This document shows, piece by piece, positions 7,400-15,710 of a DNA stretch of 35,646 nucleotides. The stretch comes from Nocardioides luteus. Lineage in GTDB: Bacteria; Actinomycetota; Actinomycetes; Propionibacteriales; Nocardioidaceae. The stretch covers positions 28,871-64,516 of the forward strand of contig NZ_BMRK01000023.1 in NCBI RefSeq assembly GCF_014648595.1. Direction: 5' to 3'. Made by a program: the position numbers and the translations under genes. Within the stretch, counting starts at the first letter, position 1. The number at the start of each line of letters is the position of its first letter. Below the pieces are notes generated by a model. The model was not told where the DNA came from. It saw only the letters and a list, made by a program, of their open reading frames with translations, and searched no databases.

Positions 7400-8799
7400 C
7401 TGCCGCACCCACGATCAGCACTCTCGGCCAGCTGCGAGACAGTGGCCACGTCTTCAAGTCGCTCCGCGAGGAGATCCGCGACAACCTGCTGGCGAAGCTG
7501 GCAGCCGGCGAGGATCCGTGGCCCGGTCTGCACGGGCTGGAGGACACCGTCATCCCGCAGCTCGAGCGCGCGCTGATCGCCGGGCACGACGTCGTCCTGC
7601 TGGGCGAGCGCGGGCAGGGCAAGACCCGGCTGCTGCGTACGTTGGTGGGGCTGCTCGACGAGTGGACCCCCGTCATCGAGGGCTCCGAGCTGGGCGAGCA
7701 CCCCTACGAGCCGGTCAGCGTGGGGTCCCAGCGCCTGGCGGCGACCGCCGGAGACGCGCTGCCGGTGGTGTGGCGCCACCGCTCCGAGCGCTACTCGGAG
7801 AAGCTGGCGACCCCCGACACGTCGGTGGCCGACCTGATCGGCGACGTCGACCCGATGAAGGTCGCCGAGGGTCGTTCTCTGGGTGACCCGGAGACGATCC
7901 ACTTCGGGCTGATCCCGCGCTCCCACCGCGGCATCGTCGCGATCAACGAGCTCCCCGACCTCGCCGAGCGCATCCAGGTCGCCATGCTCAACGTGATGGA
8001 GGAGCGCGACATCCAGATCCGCGGCTACGTGCTGAGGCTGCCGCTCGACCTGCTCGTGGTCGCCTCCGCCAACCCGGAGGACTACACCAACCGCGGCCGG
8101 ATCATCACCCCGCTCAAGGACCGCTTCGGCGCCGAGATCCGCACCCACTACCCGCGTGAGCTGGATGCCGAGATCGCGGTCATCCGGCAGGAGGCGGCGC
8201 TGGTCGCGGACGTACCCGACCATCTCCTCGAGATCCTCGCCGTCTTCACCCGCAACCTGCGCAGCTCCTCCGCGGTCGACCAGCGCTCCGGAGTCTCGGC
8301 GCGCTTCTCGATCGCCGGCGCCGAGACCGTCGCGGCCGCGGCGCTCCACCGGGCCACGATCCGCGGCGAGGCCGACGCGGTCGCCCGCCTGGTCGACCTG
8401 GAGACCGCCGTCGAGGTGCTCTCCGGCAAGATCGAGTTCGAGTCGGGCGAGGAGGGCCGCGAGACCGAGATCCTCACCCACCTGCTCCGCACGGCCATCG
8501 CCGAGACCGTCCGCAAGTCCTTCCGCGGCCTCGACTTCGCGCTGCTCATCGACGCCATCGAGGACGGCCGCATGGTCACCACCGGCACCAAGGTCGCCGC
8601 CGGCGACTTCCTCGCCGGTCTCCCGGTGCTCGGCGAGTCCGACCTCTACGACCAGATCGGCGCCCGCGTCTACGAGTCCACCGGTGGTCCGAAGAACGAC
8701 GGCCAGCTCGCCAGCGCCGTCGAGCTCGCCCTGGAGGGTCTGTTCCTGGCCCGCAAGATCGGCAAGGACACCGAGGGTGGCGAGACGATCTATGGCTGA
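7396..8799 (+). CDS. MoxR/Mg-chelatase-type AAA+ ATPase
   Basis: AAA+ ATPase of 467 aa resembling magnesium chelatase subunit I and MoxR proteins. Walker A is GERGQGKT at 70-77; the Walker B strand reads IVAINE at 180-185; ASANPEDYTNRG carries sensor 1, and ITPLKDRFGAEI the arginine-finger region typical of ChlI-like ATPases. Such ATPases act with a VWA partner as a chaperone-like or metal-insertion machine (compare BchI/BchD and RavA/ViaA), and a VWA gene follows directly. The GTG start overlaps the upstream stop by 4 nt (GTGA). No porphyrin genes are nearby, so Mg-chelatase activity is not implied. Confidence 0.85.
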   Translation: MTAAPTISTLGQLRDSGHVFKSLREEIRDNLLAKLAAGEDPWPGLHGLEDTVIPQLERALIAGHDVVLLGERGQGKTRLLRTLVGLLDEWTPVIEGSELGEHPYEPVSVGSQRLAATAGDALPVVWRHRSERYSEKLATPDTSVADLIGDVDPMKVAEGRSLGDPETIHFGLIPRSHRGIVAINELPDLAERIQVAMLNVMEERDIQIRGYVLRLPLDLLVVASANPEDYTNRGRIITPLKDRFGAEIRTHYPRELDAEIAVIRQEAALVADVPDHLLEILAVFTRNLRSSSAVDQRSGVSARFSIAGAETVAAAALHRATIRGEADAVARLVDLETAVEVLSGKIEFESGEEGRETEILTHLLRTAIAETVRKSFRGLDFALLIDAIEDGRMVTTGTKVAAGDFLAGLPVLGESDLYDQIGARVYESTGGPKNDGQLASAVELALEGLFLARKIGKDTEGGETIYG

Positions 8800-8829
8800 T
8801 TCGTCGGCCGCGCTGGACGGATCATCACG

Positions 8830-10854
8830 ATGAGCCGCTACAAGAAGTACGCCGGGGGCGACCCGCTCGCTCCGCCGGTCGACATCGCCGAGGCGCTGGA
8901 CGCGATCGGCGAGGACGTGATGGCCGGCTATTCGCCCGAGCGCGCGATGCGGGAGTTCCTGCGGCGCGGGGGAGAGGAGCAGCGCGGCCTGGACGACCTC
9001 GCCCGGCAGGTCGCCGAGCGCCGCCGTGAGCTGCTGCAGCGCCACAACCTCGACGGCACGCTCGAGCAGGTGCGCGAGCTGCTGGACAAGGCGGTCCTGG
9101 AGGAGCGCAAGCAGCTGGCCCGCGACGTCACCATGGACGACGGCGACCGGGCGTTCCGGGAGATGCAGATCGACAACCTCTCGCCGAACACCGCCGCCGC
9201 CGTCAGCGAGCTCTCCTCCTACGACTGGACCTCGCGGGAGGCCCGCGAGTCCTACGAGGAGATCAAGGACCTGCTCGGCCGCGAGCTCCTCGACCAGCGG
9301 TTCGCCGGGATGAAGCAGGCTCTCGAGGGAGCGACCGACGAGGACCGCGAGGCGATCGCGGAGATGCTCGGTGACCTCAACGAGCTCCTCGAGAAGCACA
9401 ACCGCGGCGAGGACACCCCGGAGGACTTCGAGGAGTTCATGGCGAAGCACGGCCAGTTCTTCCCCGAGAACCCGCAGAACATCGACGAGCTGCTCGACAC
9501 CCTCGCTCAGCGCTCGGCGGCCGCCCAGCGGATGCTCAACTCGATGTCGGCCGAGCAGCGCCAGGAGCTGATGGAGCTCTCCCAGCAGGCCTTTGGGTCG
9601 CCCGCGCTGATGGAGCAGATGGCCCAGCTCGACGCCAACCTGCAGGCGGCGCGACCGGGAGAGGACTGGTACGGCTCCGAGGAGTTCGGCGGTGGCGAGG
9701 GCCTCGGGCTCGGCGACGGCACCGGCGTGCTGCAGGACATCGCCGAGCTCGACCAGCTCTCCGAGCAGCTCCAGCAGTCCTACGCCGGCTCGCGGCTCGA
9801 CGACATCGACCTCGACGCGCTCTCCCGCCAGCTCGGCGACCAGGCCGCGGTCGACGCGCGCACCCTGCAGGAGCTCGAGCAGGCCCTGCGCGACTCGGGC
9901 CAGCTCGAGCGCGGCTCCGACGGCGACCTCAGGCTCACCCCGAAGGCGATGCGCCAGCTCGGCAGGGCGCTGCTCCGCGACGTCGCCCAACGGCTCTCCG
10001 GCCGGCAGGGTGAACGCGACCTGCAGCGCGCGGGAGCGGCGGGTGATCTCTCCGGCTCCTCGCGACCCTGGGCCTTCGGCGACACCGAACCCTGGGACGT
10101 ACCTCGCACGATCACGAACGCCGTCATCCGCGAGGTGGGCGAGGGCCGGGTCTCGAGTGCCGGAGCCCGGGTTCGGCTGACCGTCGACGATATCGAGGTG
10201 CAGGAGACGGAGGCGCGTACGCAGGCAGCGGTCGCCCTGCTCGTCGACACCAGCTTCTCGATGGCGATGGACGGGCGCTGGGTGCCGATGAAGCGCACCG
10301 CGCTGGCGCTCCACACGCTGATCAAGAGCCGGTTCCGCAACGACGACCTGCAGCTGATCTCGTTCGGCCGCTACGCCCAGACGATGGAGATCGAGAAGCT
10401 CACCGCTCTCGACGCGATCTGGGACAAGGGCACCAACCTCCACCACGCGCTGCTGCTGGCCAACCGCCACTTCCGCAAGCACCCCGGCGCCCAGCCGGTG
10501 CTGCTGATCGTGACCGACGGCGAGCCCACCGCCCACCTCGAGCCCGGTGGCGACGTCTGGTTCTCCTACCCGCCCCACCCGGTGACGATCGCTCGGTCGG
10601 TCGAAGAGCTGGAGACCTCTCGCCGCCTCGGCGCCCAGACCACCTTCTTCCGCCTCGGCGAGGACCCGGGCCTGGCCCGGTTCATCGACTCGATGGCCCG
10701 GCGGGTCGAGGGCCGTGTGGTCGCGCCCGAGCTCGACGACCTCGGTGCTGCCGTGGTCGGGTCCTATCTCGGCGACCGGACCGCGCGGCGTACCTCCAAC
10801 ACCTACGGGGGCTACTCCGACGTCTTCGGCGGCCGGGGCTGGTGGGCCGGCTGA
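8830..10854 (+). CDS. VWA-domain protein partnered with the AAA+ ATPase
   Basis: Protein of 674 aa with a long, charged, mainly helical N-terminal region and a C-terminal von Willebrand A domain. The metal-ion-dependent adhesion site is intact: D473-T-S-F-S477, T535 in KGTNLHHAL and T562-D563 in IVTDGEP. No signal peptide or membrane helix is seen, so it is intracellular. It probably works with the preceding ATPase; substrate unknown. The ATG at 8830 has GACGGA about 8 nt upstream. A 13-codon ORF bridges the 30-bp gap from the ATPase gene and ends ATGA on this start. Confidence 0.85.
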   Translation: MSRYKKYAGGDPLAPPVDIAEALDAIGEDVMAGYSPERAMREFLRRGGEEQRGLDDLARQVAERRRELLQRHNLDGTLEQVRELLDKAVLEERKQLARDVTMDDGDRAFREMQIDNLSPNTAAAVSELSSYDWTSREARESYEEIKDLLGRELLDQRFAGMKQALEGATDEDREAIAEMLGDLNELLEKHNRGEDTPEDFEEFMAKHGQFFPENPQNIDELLDTLAQRSAAAQRMLNSMSAEQRQELMELSQQAFGSPALMEQMAQLDANLQAARPGEDWYGSEEFGGGEGLGLGDGTGVLQDIAELDQLSEQLQQSYAGSRLDDIDLDALSRQLGDQAAVDARTLQELEQALRDSGQLERGSDGDLRLTPKAMRQLGRALLRDVAQRLSGRQGERDLQRAGAAGDLSGSSRPWAFGDTEPWDVPRTITNAVIREVGEGRVSSAGARVRLTVDDIEVQETEARTQAAVALLVDTSFSMAMDGRWVPMKRTALALHTLIKSRFRNDDLQLISFGRYAQTMEIEKLTALDAIWDKGTNLHHALLLANRHFRKHPGAQPVLLIVTDGEPTAHLEPGGDVWFSYPPHPVTIARSVEELETSRRLGAQTTFFRLGEDPGLARFIDSMARRVEGRVVAPELDDLGAAVVGSYLGDRTARRTSNTYGGYSDVFGGRGWWAG

Positions 10855-10897
10855 GTCCGACCGCTGACCGAGTTACCTCGGCCGGCATCCACCGGCG

Positions 10898-10903
10898 TAG
10901 CCT
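10898..10903 (+). promoter_or_regulatory. -10 element TAGCCT, leaderless start
   Basis: TAGCCT followed by 6 nt and GTG 10910, with no ribosome site near that start. This suggests a leaderless transcript for the permease gene, independent of the VWA gene. Confidence 0.5.
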
Positions 10904-10909
10904 GCGCTG

Positions 10910-11689
10910 GTGCCCGAGGAGACGCTGAACGTACTTGCCCTTCTCGCCTTCGCGGCCCTGGCGGCCGGGTACGTGGACGCGGTGGTCGGTGGCGGTGGGC
11001 TGATCCAGCTCCCCGCGCTGCTGCTGTTCCTGCCCGGGGCCGCGCCGGTGCAGATCCTGGCGACCAACAAGCTCGCCTCGGTCTTCGGCACCTCGATCAG
11101 CGCGGCGACCTACTACCGACGCGTGGGGCCGGACCCCAAGACGTTCATCCCGCTGATGATCCTCGCGTTCATCGGGTCTGCGATGGGCGCGGGCGTGGCC
11201 TCCCATCTGCCGTCGGAGGTCTTCGAGCCGATCGTGCTGGTCGCGCTGATCCTGGTGGGGGCGTGGGTGGTCTTCAAGCCGTCGTTGGGGGAGGCGACCG
11301 CGCTCAAGTACCACGGACACCGGCACCTGATCGGGGCGATGATCGTCGGGTTCGCGGTCGGCTTCTACGACGGTGCGCTCGGACCCGGCACCGGCAGCTT
11401 CCTGGTCATCGGGCTCGTCGGCCTGCTCGGCTACTCCTTCCTGGAGGCCAGCGCCAAGGCGAAGATGGCCAACGTCGCCACCAACCTGGCCGCCCTGGTC
11501 GTCTTCATCCCGCAGGGCGCCGTCCTGTGGAAGACCGGCCTGGTGATGGGCGTGTGCAACCTGGTCGGCGGCTACCTCGGCGCGCGCACAGCGGTGGCGA
11601 AGGGTGCCGGCTTCGTACGCGTCTTCTTCATCGTCGTGGTCGTCGGGTTCATCATCCGCCTCGGTGGCAGCGTCCTCGGACTGTGGTGA
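10910..11689 (+). CDS. TauE/SafE (TSUP) family membrane permease
   Basis: Integral membrane protein of 259 aa with about 7-8 hydrophobic helices and the two half-site motifs of the TSUP/DUF81 family: YVDAVVGGGGLIQLPALL near the N-terminus and GFYDGALGPGTGSFLVIG in the middle. The family exports sulfite, sulfoacetate and related organosulfur anions; substrate cannot be told here. The stop codon lies within a short tandem repeat that leads into the next gene. Confidence 0.85.
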   Translation: MPEETLNVLALLAFAALAAGYVDAVVGGGGLIQLPALLLFLPGAAPVQILATNKLASVFGTSISAATYYRRVGPDPKTFIPLMILAFIGSAMGAGVASHLPSEVFEPIVLVALILVGAWVVFKPSLGEATALKYHGHRHLIGAMIVGFAVGFYDGALGPGTGSFLVIGLVGLLGYSFLEASAKAKMANVATNLAALVVFIPQGAVLWKTGLVMGVCNLVGGYLGARTAVAKGAGFVRVFFIVVVVGFIIRLGGSVLGLW

Positions 11690-11727
11690 CATGGGCGCTG
11701 TGGTGACATGGGCGCTGGGGTGAGATG
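11684..11727. repeat. 17-bp tandem repeat at a gene junction
   Basis: Two perfect copies of TGGTGACATGGGCGCTG at 11684-11700 and 11701-11717, with a degenerate third start (GGTGAGATG, 11719-11727). The first copy contains the TGA of the permease gene and the third supplies the GGTGAG ribosome site of the next gene. Confidence 0.85.
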
Positions 11728-11729
11728 AG

Positions 11730-12353
11730 ATGCACTACCTGACCATCGCCCGTGACGGCACCGCCGAGATCGAGGAGAAGCGGTCGCGGTTCCTGTGCAC
11801 GCTCGCGCGGGTGGAGGAGGAGGCCGACGCACGCGCGGTCGTCGAGAGGCTGCGCAAGCAGCACTGGGACGCCCGGCACCACTGCTCCGCCTTCGTGATC
11901 GGACCGCCGCCCCAGCCGGTCGAGCGCTCCAACGACGACGGTGAGCCGGCCGGCACCGCCGGCGCACCGATGCTCGAGGTGCTCCGCGGCGCCGGCCTCT
12001 CCGACACGGTTGCGGTGGTGACCCGCTGGTTCGGCGGCACCCTGCTCGGCGCGGGCGGGCTCGTCCGCGCTTACTCCGACGCGGTCCGGGCAGCGCTCGA
12101 CGAGGTCGGCACGCTGCGGCGCGAGCTGGTCCGCGAGTACGAGATCGAGGTCGCGTACGACGCCGCCGGCCGTCTCGAGACCGACCTGCGATCCGCCGGC
12201 GTGGCCGTCCTGGAGACCACCTACGGCGCAGCCGTGACGCTGCGCGTGGGGGCGCCGCCGGCGGAAGAGAAACGTTTGGAAGCGCTCCTCGCCGAGCTCA
12301 CTGCAGGGGGCTCGGTTCTGGTCCCCGGGGTGGACCGCTGGGTCGACCGGTAG
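11730..12353 (+). CDS. YigZ/IMPACT family protein
   Basis: Protein of 207 aa. The N-terminal UPF0029 domain is recognisable from IEEKRSRFLCTLARV, HHCSAFVIG, SNDDGEPAGTAGAPMLEVL and VVTRWFGGTLLGAGGLVRAYSDA; the C-terminal DUF1949 ferredoxin-like domain follows from about residue 135. Family members such as E. coli YigZ and eukaryotic IMPACT are linked to translation control but bacterial function is unsettled. ATG 11730 has GGTGAG 5 nt upstream. Confidence 0.88.
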   Translation: MHYLTIARDGTAEIEEKRSRFLCTLARVEEEADARAVVERLRKQHWDARHHCSAFVIGPPPQPVERSNDDGEPAGTAGAPMLEVLRGAGLSDTVAVVTRWFGGTLLGAGGLVRAYSDAVRAALDEVGTLRRELVREYEIEVAYDAAGRLETDLRSAGVAVLETTYGAAVTLRVGAPPAEEKRLEALLAELTAGGSVLVPGVDRWVDR

Positions 12354-12375
12354 GCGCATTTGGGAGAATGGCCCG

Positions 12376-13383
12376 GTGAGCGAGCAAGCCGAGACGCCGG
12401 TAGACCTGCCCGACGGATGGACGACGAGGATCCCGGACCTGGACGACCTGCCTGCCCTGCTGGCGCTCCGCGCCGCCGACAAGACGCCGTTCGAGGGCGG
12501 AGGCAACGTCGACGGCGACGCCATCTCCGGTGAGATCGCCGGCCCCGCCTCCTGGACGCGACAGCAGCTCGTCGCCCTCGACCCCGCCGGTGACGTACGC
12601 GCCTGGGCCTCCGCCCACGACCGCGCCGCCGGGCGCACGCTGGTCTACCTCTACGTCGACCGCTCGATCGAGCAGGCCGCCGAGGTGGCCGCCGGTCTCT
12701 ACGCCTGGCTCGAGGCGCAGGCCCGGTCGATGGCGCAGCTGCGCGGCATCACCGAGACCCACATGGACGCCAGCCCGTTCGCCGACGACACCGTGCAGCG
12801 CGACTGGCTGACCGCTGCCGGCTTCACCAACAAGCGCACCTGGCTCCACATGAGCCGACCCGTCCTGCCCGACGAGGTCGTCCCGCCGCTGCGCGAGGGC
12901 GTCACCATCCGGCCGGTCGAGAAGCACGACAACGGCTTCCCGGTCGCCGCTGACCTGCAGACCGTCCACCAGACCCTGGAGGAGTCCTTCCAGGACCACT
13001 TCAACTCCTATCGGGAGAGCTTCCCGGAGTTCGTCCAGCGGCTCCGCGAGGACCCCGGCCACCGCTGGGACCACTGGTGGCTCGCGTACGTGGACGAGAC
13101 TCTGCCGGCCGGGTCGCTGGTCGCCTCGGTGCTGCCCGCCAACGCGGCCGGGGTCGAGGGGACGTACGTCGAGTACATCGGCGTCAACCGCAACGCCCGC
13201 GGCCGCGGTGTGGCCAAGGGCCTGCTCTACGCGGTCATCGGCGACGCCATCGAGCGCGGCCGCGACCGGGTCGCGCTCGAGGTCGACGCCGACAGCCCCA
13301 CCGGGGCCGACGGGCTCTACAAGTCGATGGGCTGGGTGACCGACTACATCACTGAGTCCTGGCACAAGGACGTCGCGGTCTAG
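12376..13383 (+). CDS. GNAT acetyltransferase with two GNAT-like halves
   Basis: Protein of 335 aa. The second half (about 170-335) is a clear GNAT domain: the acetyl-CoA loop reads VNRNARGRGVAKGLL at 270-284 and ends with ADGLYKSMGW. The first half keeps the length and secondary-structure pattern of a GNAT fold with weaker motifs, as in tandem-GNAT proteins. Mycothiol synthase (MshD) has a tandem layout, but this protein does not look close enough to name it. GTG 12376 follows GAGAAT by 6 nt, consistent with leaderless initiation. It is convergent with the SDR gene. Confidence 0.8.
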   Translation: MSEQAETPVDLPDGWTTRIPDLDDLPALLALRAADKTPFEGGGNVDGDAISGEIAGPASWTRQQLVALDPAGDVRAWASAHDRAAGRTLVYLYVDRSIEQAAEVAAGLYAWLEAQARSMAQLRGITETHMDASPFADDTVQRDWLTAAGFTNKRTWLHMSRPVLPDEVVPPLREGVTIRPVEKHDNGFPVAADLQTVHQTLEESFQDHFNSYRESFPEFVQRLREDPGHRWDHWWLAYVDETLPAGSLVASVLPANAAGVEGTYVEYIGVNRNARGRGVAKGLLYAVIGDAIERGRDRVALEVDADSPTGADGLYKSMGWVTDYITESWHKDVAV

Positions 13384-13393
13384 GCCCTCCTGG

Positions 13394-14197
13394 CTAGGAG
13401 TCGACGTCGGGGAGCTTGAGGTCGAGCGTCGGCGCCTCGGTGCCGCCGTCGACCTCGAGCAGCTTCCCGGTGACGAACTGCCCGGCCCGCGAGGTCAGGT
13501 AGACCACCGCGGCTGCGATGTCCTCGGCCTCCCCGATGCGCCCGAGCGGCGTCTTCGACTCGATCTCGCCGCGCATGGTGTCGTCGCCGGCGACGAACTC
13601 GAGCGCCGAGGTACGCACCGACCCCACGAACACGCCGTTGACCCTGATCCGCGGTGCCAGGTCGGTGGCCGCCAGGCGCGTCCAGTGCGCCAGTGCCGCC
13701 TTCGCGGTGCCGTAGGCGAGATAGCCACGGCCCGCCGTACGTCCCATCATCGAGCTGATCGACACCACCGACTGCTGCCCGTCGGGGCTCTTCACCAGGT
13801 AGGGCACCGCCGCCCGGGTCAGCGCGTGCGCCGTGGTCACGTTGAAGTGGAAGGCCTCCTCCAGGTAGGCCTCGTCGGTGTCGAGGAACGTGTTCGGGAT
13901 CGTCCCGCCGACGTTGTTGACCACGATGTCGAGCCGCCCGAACTCCTCGTACGCAGCCCCCGCAAGCCCCGCCGTGGCCTCCGTGTCGGAGAGGTCCGCC
14001 GGCACCACCAGCGCCCGCCGCCCCGCCGCCTCGACCCTCGCGGCGACCTCCTTCAGCTGGCTCTCGGTACGCGAGGCGATCACCACGTCGGCCCCCGCCT
14101 CGGCCAGCGCCACCGCCGTAGCCGCCCCGATCCCGCGCCCCGCCCCCGTCACCACGGCCACGTGGCCCGTCAGCTCGAACCGTTCCAAGATGCTCAT
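13394..14197 (-). CDS. Short-chain dehydrogenase/reductase
   Basis: Classical SDR of 267 aa. The cofactor motif is TGAGRGIG at 17-24, followed by NNVG at 94-97, N119, and the catalytic set S149, Y162 and K166 (YGTAK). ASR at 41-43 after the second strand favours NADP(H) or is neutral, and cannot decide the cofactor. Substrate is unknown. It is downstream of the reductase gene on the same strand but separated by a 334-bp repeat region. The start has a strong AAGGAAA ribosome site 4-5 nt before ATG. A KstR-like box heads the leftward pair, so lipid or steroid catabolism is a reasonable inference. Confidence 0.88.
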   Translation of the reverse strand: MSILERFELTGHVAVVTGAGRGIGAATAVALAEAGADVVIASRTESQLKEVAARVEAAGRRALVVPADLSDTEATAGLAGAAYEEFGRLDIVVNNVGGTIPNTFLDTDEAYLEEAFHFNVTTAHALTRAAVPYLVKSPDGQQSVVSISSMMGRTAGRGYLAYGTAKAALAHWTRLAATDLAPRIRVNGVFVGSVRTSALEFVAGDDTMRGEIESKTPLGRIGEAEDIAAAVVYLTSRAGQFVTGKLLEVDGGTEAPTLDLKLPDVDS

Positions 14198-14210
14198 TCG
14201 TTTCCTTCGT

Positions 14211-14535
14211 GTCGAGACGTCTGCCCGGTCGGCCGAGACGTCGCTGCGGTTGGTCGAAGCGTCGATTACGTCGGCCGAGGCGTCCGGTGCGTCGGCCGAG
14301 GCGGCAGTCCCGCTGGCCGAGACGTCAGGTACGTCAGCCGAGGCGTCACTCCGACTGGTCGAGACGTCGCCTGCGTCGGCCGAGATGGCGTACGTGACGT
14401 GTCGCCCGACGTAGGCGACGCCTCGCCCGACGTAGGCGACGTGTCGAGCGACGTACGTGACGCCTCGGCCGACGGGCGCGACGTCTCGGCCGACCAGAGT
14501 GACGTGTCGGCCGGCGGGGGTGACGTCTCGCTCAT
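14211..14535. repeat. Head-to-head arrays of degenerate 21-bp repeats
   Basis: This fills the 334-bp gap between two leftward genes. Left arm: units starting with GAGACGTC, GAGGCGTC or similar at 14214, 14235, 14256, 14277, 14298, 14319, 14340, 14361 and 14382, exactly 21 bp apart. Right arm: units starting with GACGTCTCG, GACGTGTCG or GACGCCTCG at 14396, 14417, 14438, 14459, 14480, 14501 and 14522, again every 21 bp. The right units are the reverse complement of the left type (GTCGGCCGAGACGTC versus GACGTCTCGGCCGAC). The axis lies near 14392, where 14375-14383 can pair with 14402-14410. An 89-codon leftward ORF (14535 to 14266) crosses it and begins with an ATGA overlap on the upstream gene's stop. 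Confidence 0.85.
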
Positions 14536-15635
14536 CGGGTGACCAGGCCGCGGCCGGTGATCAGCGGGAGGTCGAGAGGGGAGACGAGGCCGGGGGAGGC
14601 GGCGACGACTGCGGGGATGGCGTTGACCAGCCGTTGGGCGGTGACGATCATCCCGGAGACGTTGTGGTCACCGTGCTCGCCGTGGTGGCTGAGCTCGAGC
14701 GTCATCGAGGGTTCGCCGGTCACCTCGACGCGGTAGCAGCCGTCGCCCTTCGCCGGCACCGGCCAGTCGGGGTCGGAGGTCGCGTCGGTCCGGGTCACGT
14801 GCTCCAGGGTGATGCGCGGTACGCCCTCGACGGTGCCCGTGACCGTGAAACGTACCGACCCCTGGGTGCCCTCGGCGATGTCCACCGAGACGGTCTTGGT
14901 GTCCTGGGCGGCCGGGCGGCGCTCGACGGTCTCCACCAGCGGCTCGTCGAGAGTCACCCCGAGCCCGGCCGCGAGGACCCGTACGACCGGGCCCCAGGCC
15001 GTGCTCAGCACGCCCGGCTCCCACAGGAACGGCTTGGCGTCCAAAGACCCACCGAAGCCGAAGAGGTCCTTCATCACCACCGGCTGGTAGTAGGTCGAGT
15101 AGTCGGCGATCTCACTGACCCGCACGTGGTCGATCCGCTGCGAGAGCGAAGTGACCGCGAGCGGAAGCACGTCGTTGGCGAAGCCCGGGTCGATGCCGTT
15201 GACGTGCAGCGAGGCGTTGCCCTCGCGCCCGGCGGCGTGGATGCCCTCGATCATCTCGTCGGGCAGTGTGCCCTGCGGATGGACCAGGATGACCGGACCG
15301 GAGGAGACCACGTTGACGCCGTCCCGGATCAGCGCGGTCAGGTCCTCGATCGACTCGAATACGCGGTCGTCGGTCATCGCCGCGTGCACGACGCAGTCGG
15401 GCTCCAGCGCGAGCAGCTCGTCGCGGGAGGTGGTGGCGGTGACCCCGAGCGTACGACCGAGCCCGGCCAGCTCGCCGGCGTCCTGGCCCGCCTTCGCCGG
15501 TGTCGAAGTCCATACGCCGACCAGCTCCAGGTCGGGATGGGCGTCGACACCCGCGATGGCATGACGGCCGACCGTGCCGGTAGACCAGACGACGACTCTC
15601 AGCGGACTCTGTGGGTTTCCGGAGGCATGGGGCAT
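14532..15635 (-). CDS. Dihydrodipicolinate reductase-like NAD(P)H-dependent dehydrogenase
   Basis: Protein of 367 aa with an N-terminal Rossmann fold ([17 protein letters not shown], then ELVGVWTS) and the layout of the family now usually called NAD(P)H-dependent amine dehydrogenases, often annotated as dihydrodipicolinate reductase-like and including 2,4-diaminopentanoate dehydrogenase. [16 protein letters not shown] is characteristic. It is not DapB, being longer and with different catalytic motifs. The true substrate is unknown; actinobacterial members often sit among lipid catabolism genes. ATG 15635 has GGAGG directly adjacent, too close for normal initiation, but TAGATT 6 nt upstream supports a leaderless start. 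Confidence 0.8.
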   Translation of the reverse strand: MPHASGNPQSPLRVVVWSTGTVGRHAIAGVDAHPDLELVGVWTSTPAKAGQDAGELAGLGRTLGVTATTSRDELLALEPDCVVHAAMTDDRVFESIEDLTALIRDGVNVVSSGPVILVHPQGTLPDEMIEGIHAAGREGNASLHVNGIDPGFANDVLPLAVTSLSQRIDHVRVSEIADYSTYYQPVVMKDLFGFGGSLDAKPFLWEPGVLSTAWGPVVRVLAAGLGVTLDEPLVETVERRPAAQDTKTVSVDIAEGTQGSVRFTVTGTVEGVPRITLEHVTRTDATSDPDWPVPAKGDGCYRVEVTGEPSMTLELSHHGEHGDHNVSGMIVTAQRLVNAIPAVVAASPGLVSPLDLPLITGRGLVTR

Positions 15636-15641
15636 CCTCCA

Positions 15642-15659
15642 AATCTAGAACGTGTTTCA
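15642..15659 (-). promoter_or_regulatory. Leaderless -10 overlapped by a KstR-like operator
   Basis: TAGAACGTGTTTCA at 15646-15659 fits the KstR box TnnAACnnGTTnnA at every fixed position. On the minus strand the -10 TAGATT (15642-15647) overlaps it and lies 6 nt from ATG 15635. A bound TetR-type repressor here should block that promoter. Whether the regulator is KstR itself or a related TetR protein is unknown. Confidence 0.55.
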
Positions 15660-15710
15660 GTTCGGCGAAAGTGGTTCGCCGATGAAATTCCCCACCGCTA
15701 CGTTGACGCC

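Noticed and set aside
6958-10578. A 1206-codon open frame on the minus strand
   Set aside because: It lies opposite the TPR, AAA+ and VWA genes, which have clear motifs; high GC makes such antisense frames long. Its composition is repetitive Leu/Val/Gly/Arg without motifs.
12376-13383. Mycothiol synthase MshD
   Set aside because: Tandem GNAT length fits, but I could not recognise MshD-specific blocks, so only a general GNAT call is supported.
14266-14535. 89-codon leftward ORF starting with an ATGA overlap
   Set aside because: It consists entirely of the 21-bp repeats, which are open in more than one frame on both strands; no independent evidence that it is translated.
14211-14535. CRISPR array
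   Set aside because: Repeats are 21 bp, degenerate, without unique spacers, and switch orientation in the middle; no cas genes are present.
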